Source: Euleptes europaea (taxonomy: Eukaryota > Chordata > Lepidosauria > Squamata > Sphaerodactylidae). Taken from it: 64,000 nt of DNA. The stretch covers positions 69,141,524 through 69,205,523 of the forward strand of contig NC_079321.1 in the NCBI RefSeq assembly GCF_029931775.1, written 5' to 3'. Position 1 is the stretch's first letter. Each line of letters starts with the position of its first letter. The position numbers were made by a program, and so were the translations under genes. The notes under the pieces were generated by a model, which was given only the letters and a program-made list of their open reading frames with translations, searched no databases and was not told the DNA's origin. Below, one piece after another: positions 11,999-23,589 of the stretch.

Positions 11999-12481
11999 AA
12001 GGGGCAGGACGTTTTTTCTCCAGGCAGCTGAAAACCTGACTTTATTTTCCTTGAAGAGCATGAGCTTTTGTAGAGTACAAAGCTGGGAAGTACTTAGTTT
12101 GAATTTGTGGTTTTTACCGTAGAGATCAGAGAAATTCTTGCATCATGTGACACAGTGATGTCACTCCCAGGCACTCGTTCTGAAGTGATGTTAACAGCAG
12201 CGAGTGATGCCATTTTGTCAGTCTTCACCCCCACCCCCCCAACTCCCACTGGCTGCAAGCGAAGGATGGGAAACCATATAGTCTCAGGGAGGTAGCCATG
12301 TTGGCCTGCAGCAGAAGAGCAAGACTCAAGTCCAGGAGCACCTGAAAGACATACAAGCTTTCCAGGGTATAAGCTCTGGAGAGTCAAAGCTTTCTCGGAC
12401 ACTTATACCTCCTGGAAATCTTGTCTTTCAGGCTCTACCAAACTTGTATCTTGCTTTCCTACTAATGATGTAGGTGTTCCC

Positions 12482-12690
12482 TAGGGTTGCCAGGTCCTTC
12501 TTCACCACCAGCAGGAGGTTTTGGGGGTGGAGCCTGAGGAGGGCGGGGTTTGGGTAGGGGAGGGACATCAATGCCACAGAGTCCCATTGCCACAGCGGTC
12601 ATTTTCTGCAGGGGAACTGATTTATGTTGGCTGGAGATCAGTTGTAATAGCCGGAGATCTCCAGCTAGTACCTGGAGGTTGGCAACCCTA
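12482..12690 (-). mobile_element. hAT-type MITE (TAGGGTTGCCA family), full length
   Basis: Starts TAGGGTTGCCAGG and ends GGTTGGCAACCCTA. Flanks GTGTTCCC (12474-12481) and GTGTTCCA (12691-12698) match at 7 of 8 positions, which supports hAT-type transposition rather than SINE retroposition. Non-coding, 209 bp. Confidence 0.85.
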
Positions 12691-12971
12691 GTGTTCCATG
12701 TGATTTAGCCCAGTCTTACACTGCTTTAAAAGATCTTCAGTAAAACAGAATGCCAAGAACATGGTGTGATGTATAGGAATGTGTAGGAATGTATAGGAAT
12801 GGTGTGATGTATAGGAATGCATTCCCTGACACACAACGCAACCTTGTACCGAATCACTGCAGTCTACACCCATTGAAATCAATAGACTTAGGCTACAGTA
12901 ACCTTGCACTAGGTAGGTTGGGCCTAGGCCATTGAGGGTTTAACAGGGTGAAGGCAACAGAGAGCCAGTGC

Positions 12972-13188
12972 TAGGGTTGCCAACACCAGGTTTGGAAATT
13001 CCTGGAGATGGGGAGTGTAGCCTGGGGAGGGCAAGGGTTGGGGAGGGGAGGGATCTCAGTGGAGTATAATGTCATAGAGTGCACCCTCCAAAGCCACCAT
13101 TCCTCCCAAGGAAACTCATCGCTGTTGTCTGGGAATCATTTGTAATTCTAGGAGATCTCCAAGCCCCGCCTGGAAGCTGGCAACCCTA
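12972..13188 (+). mobile_element. hAT-type MITE (TAGGGTTGCCA family), full length
   Basis: Starts TAGGGTTGCCAACACC and ends GCTGGCAACCCTA. The flanking octamers GCCAGTGC and ACCAGCAC match at 6 of 8 positions. Older than the 12482 copy by flank divergence. Confidence 0.8.
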
Positions 13189-13261
13189 ACCAGCACAGGT
13201 ACTGGGCTGCAAGTATTAATTTCGTTCCCAAGGTCAGCTGCCATCTTTGTGCCAGATGGAG

Positions 13262-13490
13262 GCAAAACATGTATTCAGTTAGAACCTTGTACAATCATAA
13301 TACCATACTGGTAGCTCTGAGTCAGCCCTGGTTAGTATTTGGATGGGAGCCCACCACGGAAGACCAGGGTTGCTGTGCAGAGGAAGGCCCTGGCAAACCT
13401 CCTCTGTTACTCTCTTGCCATGAAAACCCCAAAAAGGGGTCGCCATAAGTTGGCTGCGACTTGACGGCACTTTACACACACACACAGCTC
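13262..13490 (+). mobile_element. 5S rRNA-derived SINE with BovB-like tail
   Basis: The head contains CCTGGTTAGTATTTGGATGG, which resembles the internal region of vertebrate 5S rRNA (GTTAGTACTTGGATGGGAGAC). The tail reads GGCTGCGACTTGACGGCA and then (CA)n, as in BovB 3' ends. A minus-strand relative is at 36953-37145. Confidence 0.7.
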
Positions 13491-13955
13491 TGAGTCATCA
13501 TTATTTCCTAACATAACCTGTTGTTCTAACAATAAAAACAGAACAAAGTAATGCAAACTGTGTCCTGGCTGTTGATTAGAAAGAAATTAAAATATGTAAC
13601 ATTTTAGTCTTTTATAAAAAATATATCTGTTTCTGTTGAATGCATAAATGTATAACAAGGATGTTTCATCTGTAATCTTTGCATATTCAGATGAGACATA
13701 AGCAGCTAATTTATTTGGGCACGGCCACCGAAGTGTTCTGTGAACACATTTTTAATGAAGCCTCTATTTGGTCTCCTACTTTTTTTGTTGCAAAGGAAAG
13801 GAAACTGAAAGTGCTTTGCACTTGTCAGTAGACATTGTTAAACCACAAATATCCCGTTCCTTTCACATACAAAGTGTTTTGACAAAGTCCGATCTCTTGC
13901 TCACAGGCAAAGGAGGGCAGATTTGGACTCTCAGAGGAAATCCCAGGGCCGGGCG

Positions 13956-14489
13956 ATGGACAAGTTCGGCACAGTGCTGGACTTCTGCCTTAGTCACCAG
14001 AAGGTGCTGGGCTACGGTGCCCTGTCTCTGCTGACTGCCGGCAGTGAGCGCATCTTTTCTGTGGTGGTGTTCAGGTGCCCTTGCAATTCCTGGAATCTGC
14101 TCTATGGCTCCGTCTTCCTGCTGGTCCCAGCCCTTATTCTCTTTCTGCTTGGTTTGCTGCTCAGTGCCGGGTCCTGGAGGGTGCTCACAGGGGGCTGCGC
14201 CCCAGGCAGGCTCTCCAGGTGCACACGCATGGGCCGTATCTGCCGCTACCTGCGAGTTCTGGGTCTGGCGGTGGTTGGCGCTGCTGTGGCTCCCCTCACA
14301 TGGATTGCTGTGGCCTTACTGGGGGGCCACTTCTACGAGTGTGCTGCAAGTGGAAACACCATCGTGCAGAGGTACCTGTGCCACGGCGAAGGGAGTCAGT
14401 GCCTGAAGGAAATGCCTCAAGTGCCTTGTGGCTATAGTTCTTCACAGAAGGTGCAAGATTTGCTCATGATCCTGCGAGCACAGTCTCAG
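13956..14489 (+). CDS. CALHM6: CALHM6 coding exon 1
   Basis: 178 codons beginning at ATG 13956 and ending ...AQSQ at 14489, followed by donor GTACAG. It encodes the N-terminus, the first three membrane segments and the extracellular loop with the conserved cysteines. The exon is clearly more GC-rich than the surrounding DNA. Confidence 0.93.
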
Positions 14490-17400
14490 GTACAGCATTC
14501 TCCAAATGGTTCTTATTAATTGAATAGGACATAGTGTGTTCAATGGGCAGGGTCTGGGGTTATTTTGAGAGGGGGAGTGGGCCTTCTCTGCTATGTTTTT
14601 TGGTGTGTCCCTCTTCGTCACTGGCGGGAGGTTTTTTGGGGCTGGAGATCATTTGTAATAGCAGAAGATCTCCAGCTATTGCCTGGAGGTTGGCAACCCT
14701 AGCTGGAGATCAGTTGTAATAGCAGGAAAGTTCCAGCTAGTTCCAGCCGTTCACTGTTACCAGGAAAGTATATCTTTGTCTAAATGAATTCTCAAGAAAA
14801 CGGAAGAATTTGAAGCTTGACAAAGCCGTTCATGAAATGGGAACTGTACCGGAAGCCCATTGCGTTTTAAATGCTCCGTTGCTTTTTTGGCATGTTAAGC
14901 ATTTTGCATTCCATGTTAATTGTATGAGCTTATATGTATATCTTGTTTGATGTCAACTGCAGTTGCATGGTTGTCTTTTGACAATACACATCATCAACAT
15001 AATTCCAAGTGTGGAGTTTATGTGCCAGATATTTTGGCCTTTGAACTTGTGCTAATTTTGCTTGAGTTCTGCCTCCCTGTTGAGCACTTGTAGCCTCTTC
15101 TGATTAAGTACCTGGAGGTTGGCAACCCTAGGGCGAAAACGCATGGTCGCTTTAGCCTCCTTTATTCCCTGTTTCAGCCAGGATTGAACGCATGTTCGGC
15201 GAAACGTATGCGTTCGATCCTGGCTGAATCCTGGCTGAAACAGGGAATAAAGGAGGCTAAAGCGACCGTGCGTTTTCGCCCTTAGTCTCAGTAAATGTGT
15301 TGTTGGGCTTCCCTGTGTAGCTGGTTTGCTTGAATCAGCTATTTCATAGGACCTAGAATCATTTTTCTTGTTCTTGTTTGGAGGTTCTAGCAGGGGAGCG
15401 CAGCTATCGTATACCCTTGACTGAAGAACGGCACACCCCTTCTATCTGGGATGGTCGTCTTCTTCCACCGAGCGCACAGCTTCGGGAGGGATGCACGTGA
15501 AGCGGTGAGGGAGGGGACACCCGCCTAGCCACCAGATCAGCCAAATCAAGCCTGGTGGTCAATGGAGTGACTGATGTCGCAGCCAGATCGCCCTCACATC
15601 CAGAATCACTTTTCATAATCGAAATATTCCATTATGAATTCAGCCTTGTGGGTCTGCCTGTTTGTTTATTTTGCACGCGGGCCTGAGGTTGCTTTGATTC
15701 CAACCAACTACAGCATGCTCTCCATTCTCTTCTTTCAGACCCTCCCTCTTTCTCTTCCATCTGATCCTAACCTCTTCCACCTTTCTATCGGAAGCTGGGG
15801 CTGCCAGCTTGGACCCCTGAACTTGGGTGCCCTCCAGTGTCCTTTGCAGGGGGTCTTCGAGGCCTCAGTACTGGGAGAGAAGGGAGTCAAACTGACCTTG
15901 TGTCAAATCCCCCTCACCTGCAGGAGCGAGCCCTCTCCCACCAGACTTGAGATGGGGGTGTGGCTTCATCATCCCTCACAGAGAATCCCCCCGGTCACCT
16001 TCTGGGCCTGCGGCTTTACTGACACCGCTGGCCTTTTGAGAACTGGGGCAGTTCCAGGGTCCGCCGTCTTCTCCGGGGGGCGCAGCGGGGGCAGAACCAT
16101 GTTGCTGGATCCCCTGTATGGCAGGTAGTTGCTCCCCCTATCTGCTGGCCTTGGTAAGAGAAAGAAGGGTCAGTTTTTATATGCCGACTTTCTCTACCAC
16201 TTAAGGAAGGATCAAGCCCGCTTGCAACCGCCTTCCCTTCCCCTCCCCACAAACAGACCCCCTGTGAGCTAGGTGGGGCTGAGAGAGCTCGTAACAGAAC
16301 TGCGACTTGCCCAAGGTCACCTAGCTGGCTTCATGTGTAGGAGTCGGGAAACCTGCACCCCTGAAGAAATGGAAGGTAAGTGAAGGGTAGGGTTGCCAGG
16401 TCCCTCTTCGCCACCGGCGGGAGGTTTTTGGGGCGGAGCCTGAGTCCAATTGCCATAGAGTCCAATTGCCAGAGCGGCCATTTTCTCCAGGGGAACTGAT
16501 CTCTATCAGCTGGAGATCAGTTGTAATAGCAGGAGATCTCCTGCCACCACCTGGAGGTTGGCAACCCTAGTGCAGGGGTGTACTCCCCAGTGGCTGATCT
16601 GAATCGTTTCACAGACTCAGATCAGCCACTGGAAATGGGCTGTCATGCAGAAGCCCTGACAAAGGTTGGACAGGTCTAAACACAATACAGCAATATTTCA
16701 CCATCCTCTCTTAGTGCAACTTCAAAACTAGCACAGATTGCCCCAAGGTCTGCTCAAAGGAGGATTAAGAAATGGAGGGTATTTGAGGTGCTGTGCATAC
16801 AGAGGACCCCTCCCTTCCTGTCTATTATTTGCTCCAGTGATGCTGAAACATTTTTTTTTGCCAGAAATACAGCAGTTAAAAGGCTTCACTCCCTACTTTG
16901 CCACTCAGTATCCCACACCCCAGTATTCCTCATCGCCCCTTTCCCTAACTTCCCTCATTCAACAGTCCACCTCTCCTAGGGTTGCCAGCTGCCAGGTAGT
17001 AGCAGGAGATCTCCTGCTAATTCAACTGATCTCCACCAGATAGAGATCAGATCACCTGGAGAAAAAGGCCCGCTTTGGCAATTGAACTCTATGGCATTGA
17101 AGCCCCTCCCCAAACCCCACCCTCTTCAGGCTCCGCCCCCAAAATATCCCGCCGGTTCAGAAGAGGTACCTGGCCACCCTACAGTTCTCAGTCCCTAGCT
17201 TCCCCTTCCCCTAAAGCTACCAGGTTCCCAGTGTCCCAAACACGGAGACTCATGGGATAGGGCCTAATGATGTCCCCTTGACTGGCAATACTTCCACAAA
17301 CCACTTGGAACTATACCATCAGGTATCTGTGAATTTGTATAGACCCAACTGTATGGCTTGGAAAACATGGACTGTCCACACAAAAACAAAAATGCCGTTG

Positions 17401-20341
17401 AGCTATTGTGTGTGTGTTAAGTGCCGTCAAGTCGCTTCCGACTCATGGCGACCCTATGAATGAAAGTCCTCCAAAATGTCCTTTCTTTGGCAGCCTTGCT
17501 CAGATCTTGCAAACTGAAGGCTGTGGCTTCCTTTATTGAGTCCATCCATCTCCTGTTGGGTCTTCCTCTTTTCCTGCTGCCCTCAACTTTTCCTAGCATG
17601 ACGGTCTTTTCCAGTGACTCTTGTCGTCTCATGACGTGACCAAAATACGACAGCTATAATACGTTGAGCTATTAGGACCAGATTATTCCTATCTCCAGTT
17701 AACATGTTCAGTAGTTACCGCAGACATGCATAGACAGTCATAAAGAAGCCACAAAATGTGGGCTCTCTGATGGCCTTGAGATTTCAAATGGCCTCCCTAA
17801 GGCTCAGAGAATGAACCTTAAAATCTGAGTTTCAGGGCCAATGCCTAAAACCTGGCAATCCAGACTCAGTCCCTTCTCTAATCCCCCCTCCCTTCTGAAT
17901 CCCGCTGTGGTCTCCTTGTCCATCTTCTCTCATCTGCGTTTCTCTGCAAAGCAAGGGGTTTTGGTGGGCTCCTACTGCTAGCAGCCTCCTAGATTCCTTT
18001 TCTGTATTGGGATCTTTTTATGATTTATTGGCATAAAAGCAACAATTCAACCGGCAGGCTTAAAGCCCAAACAAACTCCCACTCCAGCTGTATTCCTCTG
18101 AGTTTATAATCTGCTCTTTTGACAGATCCATTTTGTTCCTTCATACTGGTATGGTAAAAGCACTACTACATGGCTTTTTTCTGTAAAATTCATATGTTGA
18201 AACTTGCTTTGTTTTTTAAAAAGCAAAAAAAAATCACTTTGTGGTGTATGAAAATGGCAAACCCTCGCCTCTAGATTACTTTGACAGAACAATTTAGTTT
18301 AATAGGGGTTTTCTTTCAGTAGATTTTCTGCATAGTCAGTATAAAATATTGTTACATTGATTTCCTGACTTCTTTAGCCTGCTACTGCTGAACAGTTTTG
18401 GTTTCTGAACCTAATTATAAATTATCAGCTAGTTGAAGCACAATTGTTTAGTCTGCACTTTCTTTATGCCTTTAGTGTTAAATGAGAAATAGGGAGCTGT
18501 ATTAATTTATAAGAACCTACAAACTCAGAAAAGTTTTGTGGACCCAGGGGCAAGGGAAGGAGCGGGGCAGGGGAGGAAATAACACACCACAAACAACCAA
18601 ATGGGGAAAAGTAGGGCACAGCTTTAATGAACACAACTGCAAGAGCATTGGCGCAAGCATGTGGTGGATCCAGCATCAGGTGACCCACCCATGGGTGCAA
18701 GCTGCGTGGTTCTCTTGCCAGTTGACAGCCCCCACCCAGGCATGTCACTGAAGGGCTCCACCCCCCAAGACCGCATGATTCCCCAGAACGGGGGAGGGCA
18801 CAACCTTCCCCCCCATGGATCTGTCCCAATCCCCAAACCACCATCCCAGCTGTGACAGAAACACAGAGCTGGAAAAGACCACTAAGGTCATCCAGTCCAA
18901 CCACCTGGACAAGGCAGGCCATTCACAACTACCTTCCCCCACCCCACTCCCCCAGTGACCTCTGCTCCATGCCCAGAGGAAGGCAGAAAACCTCCAGGAT
19001 ACCTGGCCAAATGGAGCCTGGAGTTCTCCTGGAATTACAACTAATCTCCAGATTACAAAGATCTTGTACAATGTGTTGAGTTACTTTAGTTTGTCCTAAT
19101 AAACAGTATTACATGAATTTTGAATTTTACTACGGGTATCAACTTTTTGGGTAATTGACTGACGTGGAATACCTTGTGAGTAAACTGCCAGTGTATTCTG
19201 CCAGTGCAAAATTTGGCCACTTTGTGAAACCAGATGCTAGTGTGGCTCTTTTATGCACTAACTTGCAGCAATCCTTACAACGACCCTGTAAGGTAGATCA
19301 GTGCTATTATAATATTGCAAGAATGGCTTGCCTAAGGCCATCGAGAGAACTGATGGAACAACCGAAATGGATGACTTTCTAATCTGTTTGTCAAAGCCCT
19401 ACACTTTGCTCCAGCTTCCTGAAGGGGACAGATCTGAATGGTATTGATATTTGGGTTTCCTATCATTGCTTAACTGCTAACGTGAGAATTGTTGTGCTTC
19501 TCAGAGGCATCTGGTTGGGCTCCAGTTGGGATATACCCTAATCCAAGACTGACCCCTTGTTCCCAGGAACTCTGTTTAAGAAAAGAAACCCAGTTTTCTG
19601 TTGTAGGTGGCTGTAGCTCTAGGGTGTCAAAAAGAGCTCCTACACTTCAAAATTCAGTTGTGCTTCTGAACTAATAGGCTGTTTCTGCATGGGAGGTTTT
19701 GCCTTGGATTTGTCGCTTTCTGGATGCACATTTTTCCCATCCAAATTCTCAAAAGTCAAAAATAAGCTCCCATGCAGACTTTTGAAAATTAGGATGGGGG
19801 AAATGTGCATCTAGAGAGTGGCAAATCCAAGGCAAAACCTCCCATGCATAAATGGCCTGACTTATGAGATTCATAGCTGCAAGCATTGTTCTGATCTCTC
19901 TTATGTTTCTTCCCAAAGGTGATGGGATGGATTTTGATCTCCAGTGTCACAATATTAGCTCTAATTTCAACCTGTATCTCTCGCTGTCGTTCGCCGGTCA
20001 GCATTCTTCACCTTGCATTTTGGAAAATGTACGTGGCAAAGGAGAAAGAACTTTTTGAGATCAAGGCCAAGGAACATGCAGTCAAGCTGGCAGAGAGAAA
20101 TCTAAAATGCTTCTTTGACTCCACTGAGCTTGAACCATTTCAGACTCCTAGCACCCGAAGCTGGCAAGCCATTTCCTCCTTGTTTGCCTTTAATCCTGAA
20201 GAGCATTACTATAGTATGATACACAAATACGTCAGCAGCAAAAACAAGAATGGCAGCATTGTGTCTGCAGAGGGGGATATATTTCCTTGTTGCCTGGGGT
20301 TTGTGGATGCTGCTGTGGGTACTGAAACAGAAGTATTATAG
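13956..20341 (+). CDS. CALHM6: Calcium homeostasis modulator family member 6
   Basis: Two coding exons, 13956-14489 and 19919-20341, join in phase 0 (...RAQSQ / VMGWILIS...) to a 318-residue protein; human CALHM6 is about 315. CALHM proteins form large-pore channels in the plasma membrane. Visible features: hydrophobic segments at about residues 17-39, 47-69, 99-122 and 179-200; the conserved GSERIFSVVVFRCPC motif (Cys41, Cys43) and YECAASG (Cys129), with Cys149 and Cys158 as likely disulfide partners; and a cytosolic C-terminal region with ERNLKCFFDS and EEHYYSMIHKYVS, which matches CALHM6 better than CALHM5 or CALHM4. The start is the ATG before DKFGTVLDF, which aligns with the family N-terminus. 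The 5.4-kb intron is full of repeats. A possible poly(A) signal AATAAA lies at 20967-20972. Symbol from remembered orthologues and synteny; very sure of family, sure of member. Confidence 0.93.
14608..14745. mobile_element. hAT-type MITE fragments in CALHM6 intron
   Basis: An internally deleted TAGGGTTGCCA-family copy ends GGTTGGCAACCCTA at about 14701 and runs straight into a second partial copy (GGAGATCAGTTGTAATAGCA). A further isolated terminus lies at 15107-15130. Confidence 0.65.
15130..15282. mobile_element. Palindromic foldback MITE, 153 bp
   Basis: Arms of about 55 bp begin AGGGCGAAAACGC and end GCGTTTTCGCCCT and are complementary apart from about one mismatch. The central spacer is itself partly palindromic. 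Non-coding; it would form a long hairpin in CALHM6 intronic RNA. The interior block CCTCCTTTATTCCCT recurs at 38840. Confidence 0.85.
16165..16362 (-). mobile_element. tRNA-derived SINE (GAGAGCCAG family), minus strand
   Basis: The reverse complement matches the 6509 copy through ATATAAAAACTGACCC, the GTAGAGAAAGTCGGC block and the CACATGAAGCCAGCTAGG block, but lacks the 5' tRNA head. Upstream at 15287-16160 are unassigned frames on both strands, which I do not regard as genes. Confidence 0.7.
16388..16569 (-). mobile_element. hAT-type MITE (TAGGGTTGCCA family), full length
   Basis: Starts TAGGGTTGCCAGG and ends GGTTGGCAACCCTA. Flanks GTGAAGGG (16380-16387) and GTGCAGGG (16570-16577) match at 7 of 8 positions. 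Confidence 0.85.
16977..17181 (+). mobile_element. hAT-type MITE (TAGGGTTGCCA family)
   Basis: Starts TAGGGTTGCCAGCTGCC and ends CTGGCCACCCTA. The flanks no longer show a clear 8-bp duplication, so this is an older copy. Confidence 0.75.
17411..17655 (-). mobile_element. BovB-type RTE LINE, 3' end
   Basis: The minus strand encodes MRRQESLEKTVMLGKVEG, RKRGRPNRRWMDSIKEA and MSRKRLDGT. Nearly the same span as the 9787 copy; 5'-truncated, in the CALHM6 intron. Confidence 0.85.
17656..18849. other. CALHM6 intron, no other feature recognised
   Basis: Frames on both strands at 18464-18922 overlap each other and show no recognisable similarity. No RNA gene or clear repeat termini seen. Confidence 0.45.
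18850..19015 (-). mobile_element. CR1 LINE 3' fragment, minus strand
   Basis: Contains AGAGCTGGAAAAGACC, AAGGTCATCCAGTCCAACC and the downstream block typical of the CR1 3' region read in reverse. Similar to the 3' part of the element at 54975. Confidence 0.65.
19676..19858. mobile_element. Foldback MITE (ATGCATG ends), 183 bp
   Basis: Arms begin AGGCTGTTTCTGCATGGGAG and end CTCCCATGCATAAATGGCCT. The block GTTTTGCCTTGGATTTG is repeated in inverted form near the right end. It ends about 60 bp before CALHM6 exon 2. A disrupted relative is at 59307-60307. Confidence 0.8.
19919..20341 (+). CDS. CALHM6: CALHM6 coding exon 2
   Basis: Acceptor TTCCCAAAG precedes GTG ATG GGA TGG; 140 codons run to the stop TAG at 20339-20341. 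It encodes the fourth membrane segment (GWILISSVTILALISTC) and the long cytosolic C-terminal domain with RCRSPVSILHLAFWK. Confidence 0.93.
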   Translation: MMGWILISSVTILALISTCISRCRSPVSILHLAFWKMYVAKEKELFEIKAKEHAVKLAERNLKCFFDSTELEPFQTPSTRSWQAISSLFAFNPEEHYYSMIHKYVSSKNKNGSIVSAEGDIFPCCLGFVDAAVGTETEVL

Positions 20342-20465
20342 TGAAATAATTTGGTAGTCCTTCAGTTTCCATTGCAAGATAATCTTTAATTGGATATTCA
20401 AAACCATGTAATATTTTTTATCAGGACCAACCAAAATAACTCTGTGGAGTGGCTTTTAACTCTGT

Positions 20466-20842
20466 GGCCATTTATGCATGGCCAATTTTGATGCTCGCTC
20501 AAAGCTCTTTTTTAAAATGCGACTTTAAAAATGCCTATTCATGGTCCCGATGCAAAAGGAGAAATTCCACCACCACCCACTCGCCTGCTCCTTTGTTCCT
20601 GTCTGCATAGCCATTAGCATGTGCATAGCTAACCCACCGCTGTTATTTTGCATGGTTCCTTCAGGGGGATTCTTCGCAGCAAACACCAAAGGTTGCATTA
20701 AGTGGGTTCTTTAGTAATTCAAAGCAGGTATGTGCCGGCTTCGCAGTCACTTCAGGAATGACAGTTCAGCGTGAAAAATTCAAAGAAATATGCGGGGCAA
20801 TTCAGCCTGGAACGAGTTTCTAGTTACCATGCAAAAATGGCC
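20466..20842. mobile_element. Foldback MITE (ATGCATG ends), 377 bp
   Basis: Ends GGCCATTTATGCATGG and CCATGCAAAAATGGCC. The interior block GCTCGCTCAAAGCTC...GATGCAAAAGGAG recurs at 58345-59090 and, more diverged, inside the hAT element at about 46795. It lies in the CALHM6 3' flank and may be part of the 3' UTR. Confidence 0.75.
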
Positions 20843-22569
20843 TGTGTGTTTGTTTGGTATTGGTTTTAATTTTTTGTTGATCTTTGTGATACCTGTTTTG
20901 TGTAGCTTCTGCTGCTTTGTTAGCCACCTTCAGTTTGCAGGGATAAGGTGGGGTATCCATATTTTGAATAAAGTAACACATGCAAGCTTTTGAGTTCTCC
21001 ATGACTCCTTTTCAGTCAGGATGCTAAAAACCAAAAAAGGGTGGGGGAATAAAAGCACGTCTTCAGGCCATAGTGTTGAGATTGGAGAAGTCAAAAGCTT
21101 TGCACAATGTGTTGAGTTAGTTTAGTTGGTCCTCATAAACAGTATTTCATGGATTTTGAATTTTACTATGGACCAATATGAGTATCAACTTTTTGGGTAA
21201 TTGATTGATGTGGAATACCTTGTGGGAAAACTGATTATGGTGTTGGTTGTATCATAAAAAGAGTTTGGCTCTGCATGACTATTATTGCTTTTGGAAAATC
21301 CATGAATAAAGCTTTCATTTAAAAAAAAAGGCTTAATGATCTATAAGACTACTATTCATATGAATGCCATATAATGTTACTTTTCAAGATAAATATACAC
21401 TTTTGGGTGAATTTAGGAAGTGGAAAGGTAGATAGGAAAGGTAGATTCATAGGAAAGGTAGATTCAAAATTAGAAGAAACCTTTGGTTGGCAGGCAAGGG
21501 CTCCCATGGGCGCAACAGAGATTTCCTAATGTTCTTTTCCAGGAAACCTTTTTTGTAACCAAGAGACACTTGCTGGAATTTTCTTGGTACTGCATTCAAA
21601 AAAATGCCCTTTACTGATTGTCGAGCAGCTTCCTGCATGGTTCTTTCACTAGGAGGAAACCAAAAGATCCTTGCTGAAAAGCAGAACTATTTCACCACTA
21701 GACCCCACAAGGATCATACATCACTTCTTACACTCTGATATTCTGGAATTGGGTTTTACTTGCAGGCTACTACATTATAACTGAGGAAGCGGTCAGGTTT
21801 TCCGATTAAAGCTCTTCTTCCTTTATGCTTCTGTGCCCCTGTGTAATGCATCTGAAAGAATAAACATGCCCTAAACAAGTGTAGATGACTGGGGAAGGCA
21901 ATGGCAAACCACCCCGTATGCATCATAAACCACAGCAACAGAAACGGGAACATGACAGACAAGCAAAACAACTTTTTTTAATGATTGGAGATGTAATCTA
22001 TGTTAAAAACTGGCTTGGGTCCTTTGTGGATATCTGCTACTGTGAGAACAGTTACAGGCCATGCGTCTTATTCTGTCACCTTACAAGATGGAAGGATAGG
22101 GTTGCTGGTCCCTCTTTGTCACTGGCGGGAGGTTTTTGGGGCAGAGCCTGAGGAGGGCAAAGCGCCACCCATGATGGCATAAGTACCCCTTAACCCGAGT
22201 TAAATGGGCACTTACGCCAGCGCATAAAATAGTGCCTGCTACCTTACATGTGTTCAAGGCTAAATCTATGGCCCAATTTCTATATGGAATTCCTATCTGG
22301 ATAAGTGCCTTTAACCTGGACACTGAGAGGGGTCCAGTCTTCTTTTCTGTGTCGCATTTTAGGTGTTCCTAATTGTGTTGGGTATGCAGCTCCATGCCTT
22401 GAAACTGGGCAAGCGTTCTTAAAAACCAAGGCCTAAAGTCAGACCATTAAATTCTGGTTGCATTTGCATTTTCCAGCTGAATACCCCAGTTCTCTCTCTG
22501 CCTTGCTCTCAGACTCCTATGTAAGTAAGTGGTCAAAGTTAATTATCAGGAAAATATGATCTATTGGTA
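20843..22569. other. Intergenic, repeat scraps only
   Basis: No gene recognised. A short piece of the Sauria-type SINE (GATGACTGGGGAAGGCAATG) is at 21884-21926 and a MITE piece at about 22098-22150, followed by a small palindrome around GGCATAAGTACCCCTTAAC that is related to one near 42060. Confidence 0.45.
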
Positions 22570-23180
22570 TTTCTTTTGACTCTCTTTTGCTGCTTGAAAA
22601 AGAGAAGGCCTTTAGATTGCTGCGTCAGCACTTGCTAGATATAGACATGCAAACTTTATTTTCTTTAGCAAACAGACATTGTTCTTCCATGTTTCATGGT
22701 GTTGTTCCGAATTATGGAACGGTAGCTGCTTACTTATCTCATTTAGAATCACCTGATGTCAGCCGAGCATTTATGCTTGCCAGGTTCAGTATTCTTCCAT
22801 CAGCCATTTTATATGGTAGATATAAGAGAATTCCTCCCAGTGACAGGTGTTGTCCATGCATGGTTGGGGTACCCGAACACTAAATTCATATGTAACTGCA
22901 TTGTAAGTTTTACTTGAGGCCAAGGAACATTTAGATCAGACCTTTGTTGTCGAGTGCTCAGAGTTTCTCAGACCAGCAGTTGGTGGTGTATCTTTTTATC
23001 AGACAGAAATAATTTTATCACTCATCAAGTAGCCAGAAACCTGCTAACTGTATCAAGCGATAATGTTTAATAATGTTAATAGATAATGTTACTAACAATG
23101 ATATTTTTAATGCTTTTATAGACTATTTGGTTTTTGTAATCTTGTTTTATAACAATGGTATGGTAATAAAGGAGATGGTG
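22570..23180 (+). mobile_element. LINE 3' end, ORF2 C-terminus
   Basis: Encodes SRAFMLARFSILPSAILYGRY and a CCPC cysteine motif. It is followed by an AT-rich 3' UTR ending ACAATGGTATGGTAATAAAG and a short simple repeat (GATGAT). Same unassigned family as 2308-3060 and 36030-36640. Dead copy. Confidence 0.65.
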
Positions 23181-23589
23181 ATGATGGTATCCTTGAATAG
23201 ATCTTTCCAACATTTCTTAAAGGAAAATAGCAATTGTACAGAGTTCCAGTTTGGGGCAGGGACATAGTTTTCCCCCGCCCCCCAAACGGAAAAGCTCCAG
23301 CTTCTTTAGCCTTTCCACTTGGGGTAGTGTTCCAACCCCTTCATCTTGTTGGATGCTCTTTTCCACAGTTTTCTGAGTATGAGATAGGGTGGCCAGAACT
23401 ATATACTATATTCCAAATCTGGCTTTCCCATAGTACTGGGCATTACAATACTAGGTATTTTATTTGCATTTGTAGTCATAGCTGATCTGGTTCAAATTCA
23501 AGAACTCTAATTTTCAAGAACAATCTTTCAACATTGGTTCTTGTAGGTTATCCGGGCTGTGTAACCGTGGTCTTGGAATTTTCTTTCCT

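Noticed and set aside
15634-16128. 164-codon frame in the CALHM6 intron
   Set aside because: No recognisable family, overlapped by a minus-strand frame that includes a SINE; no codon or splice support.
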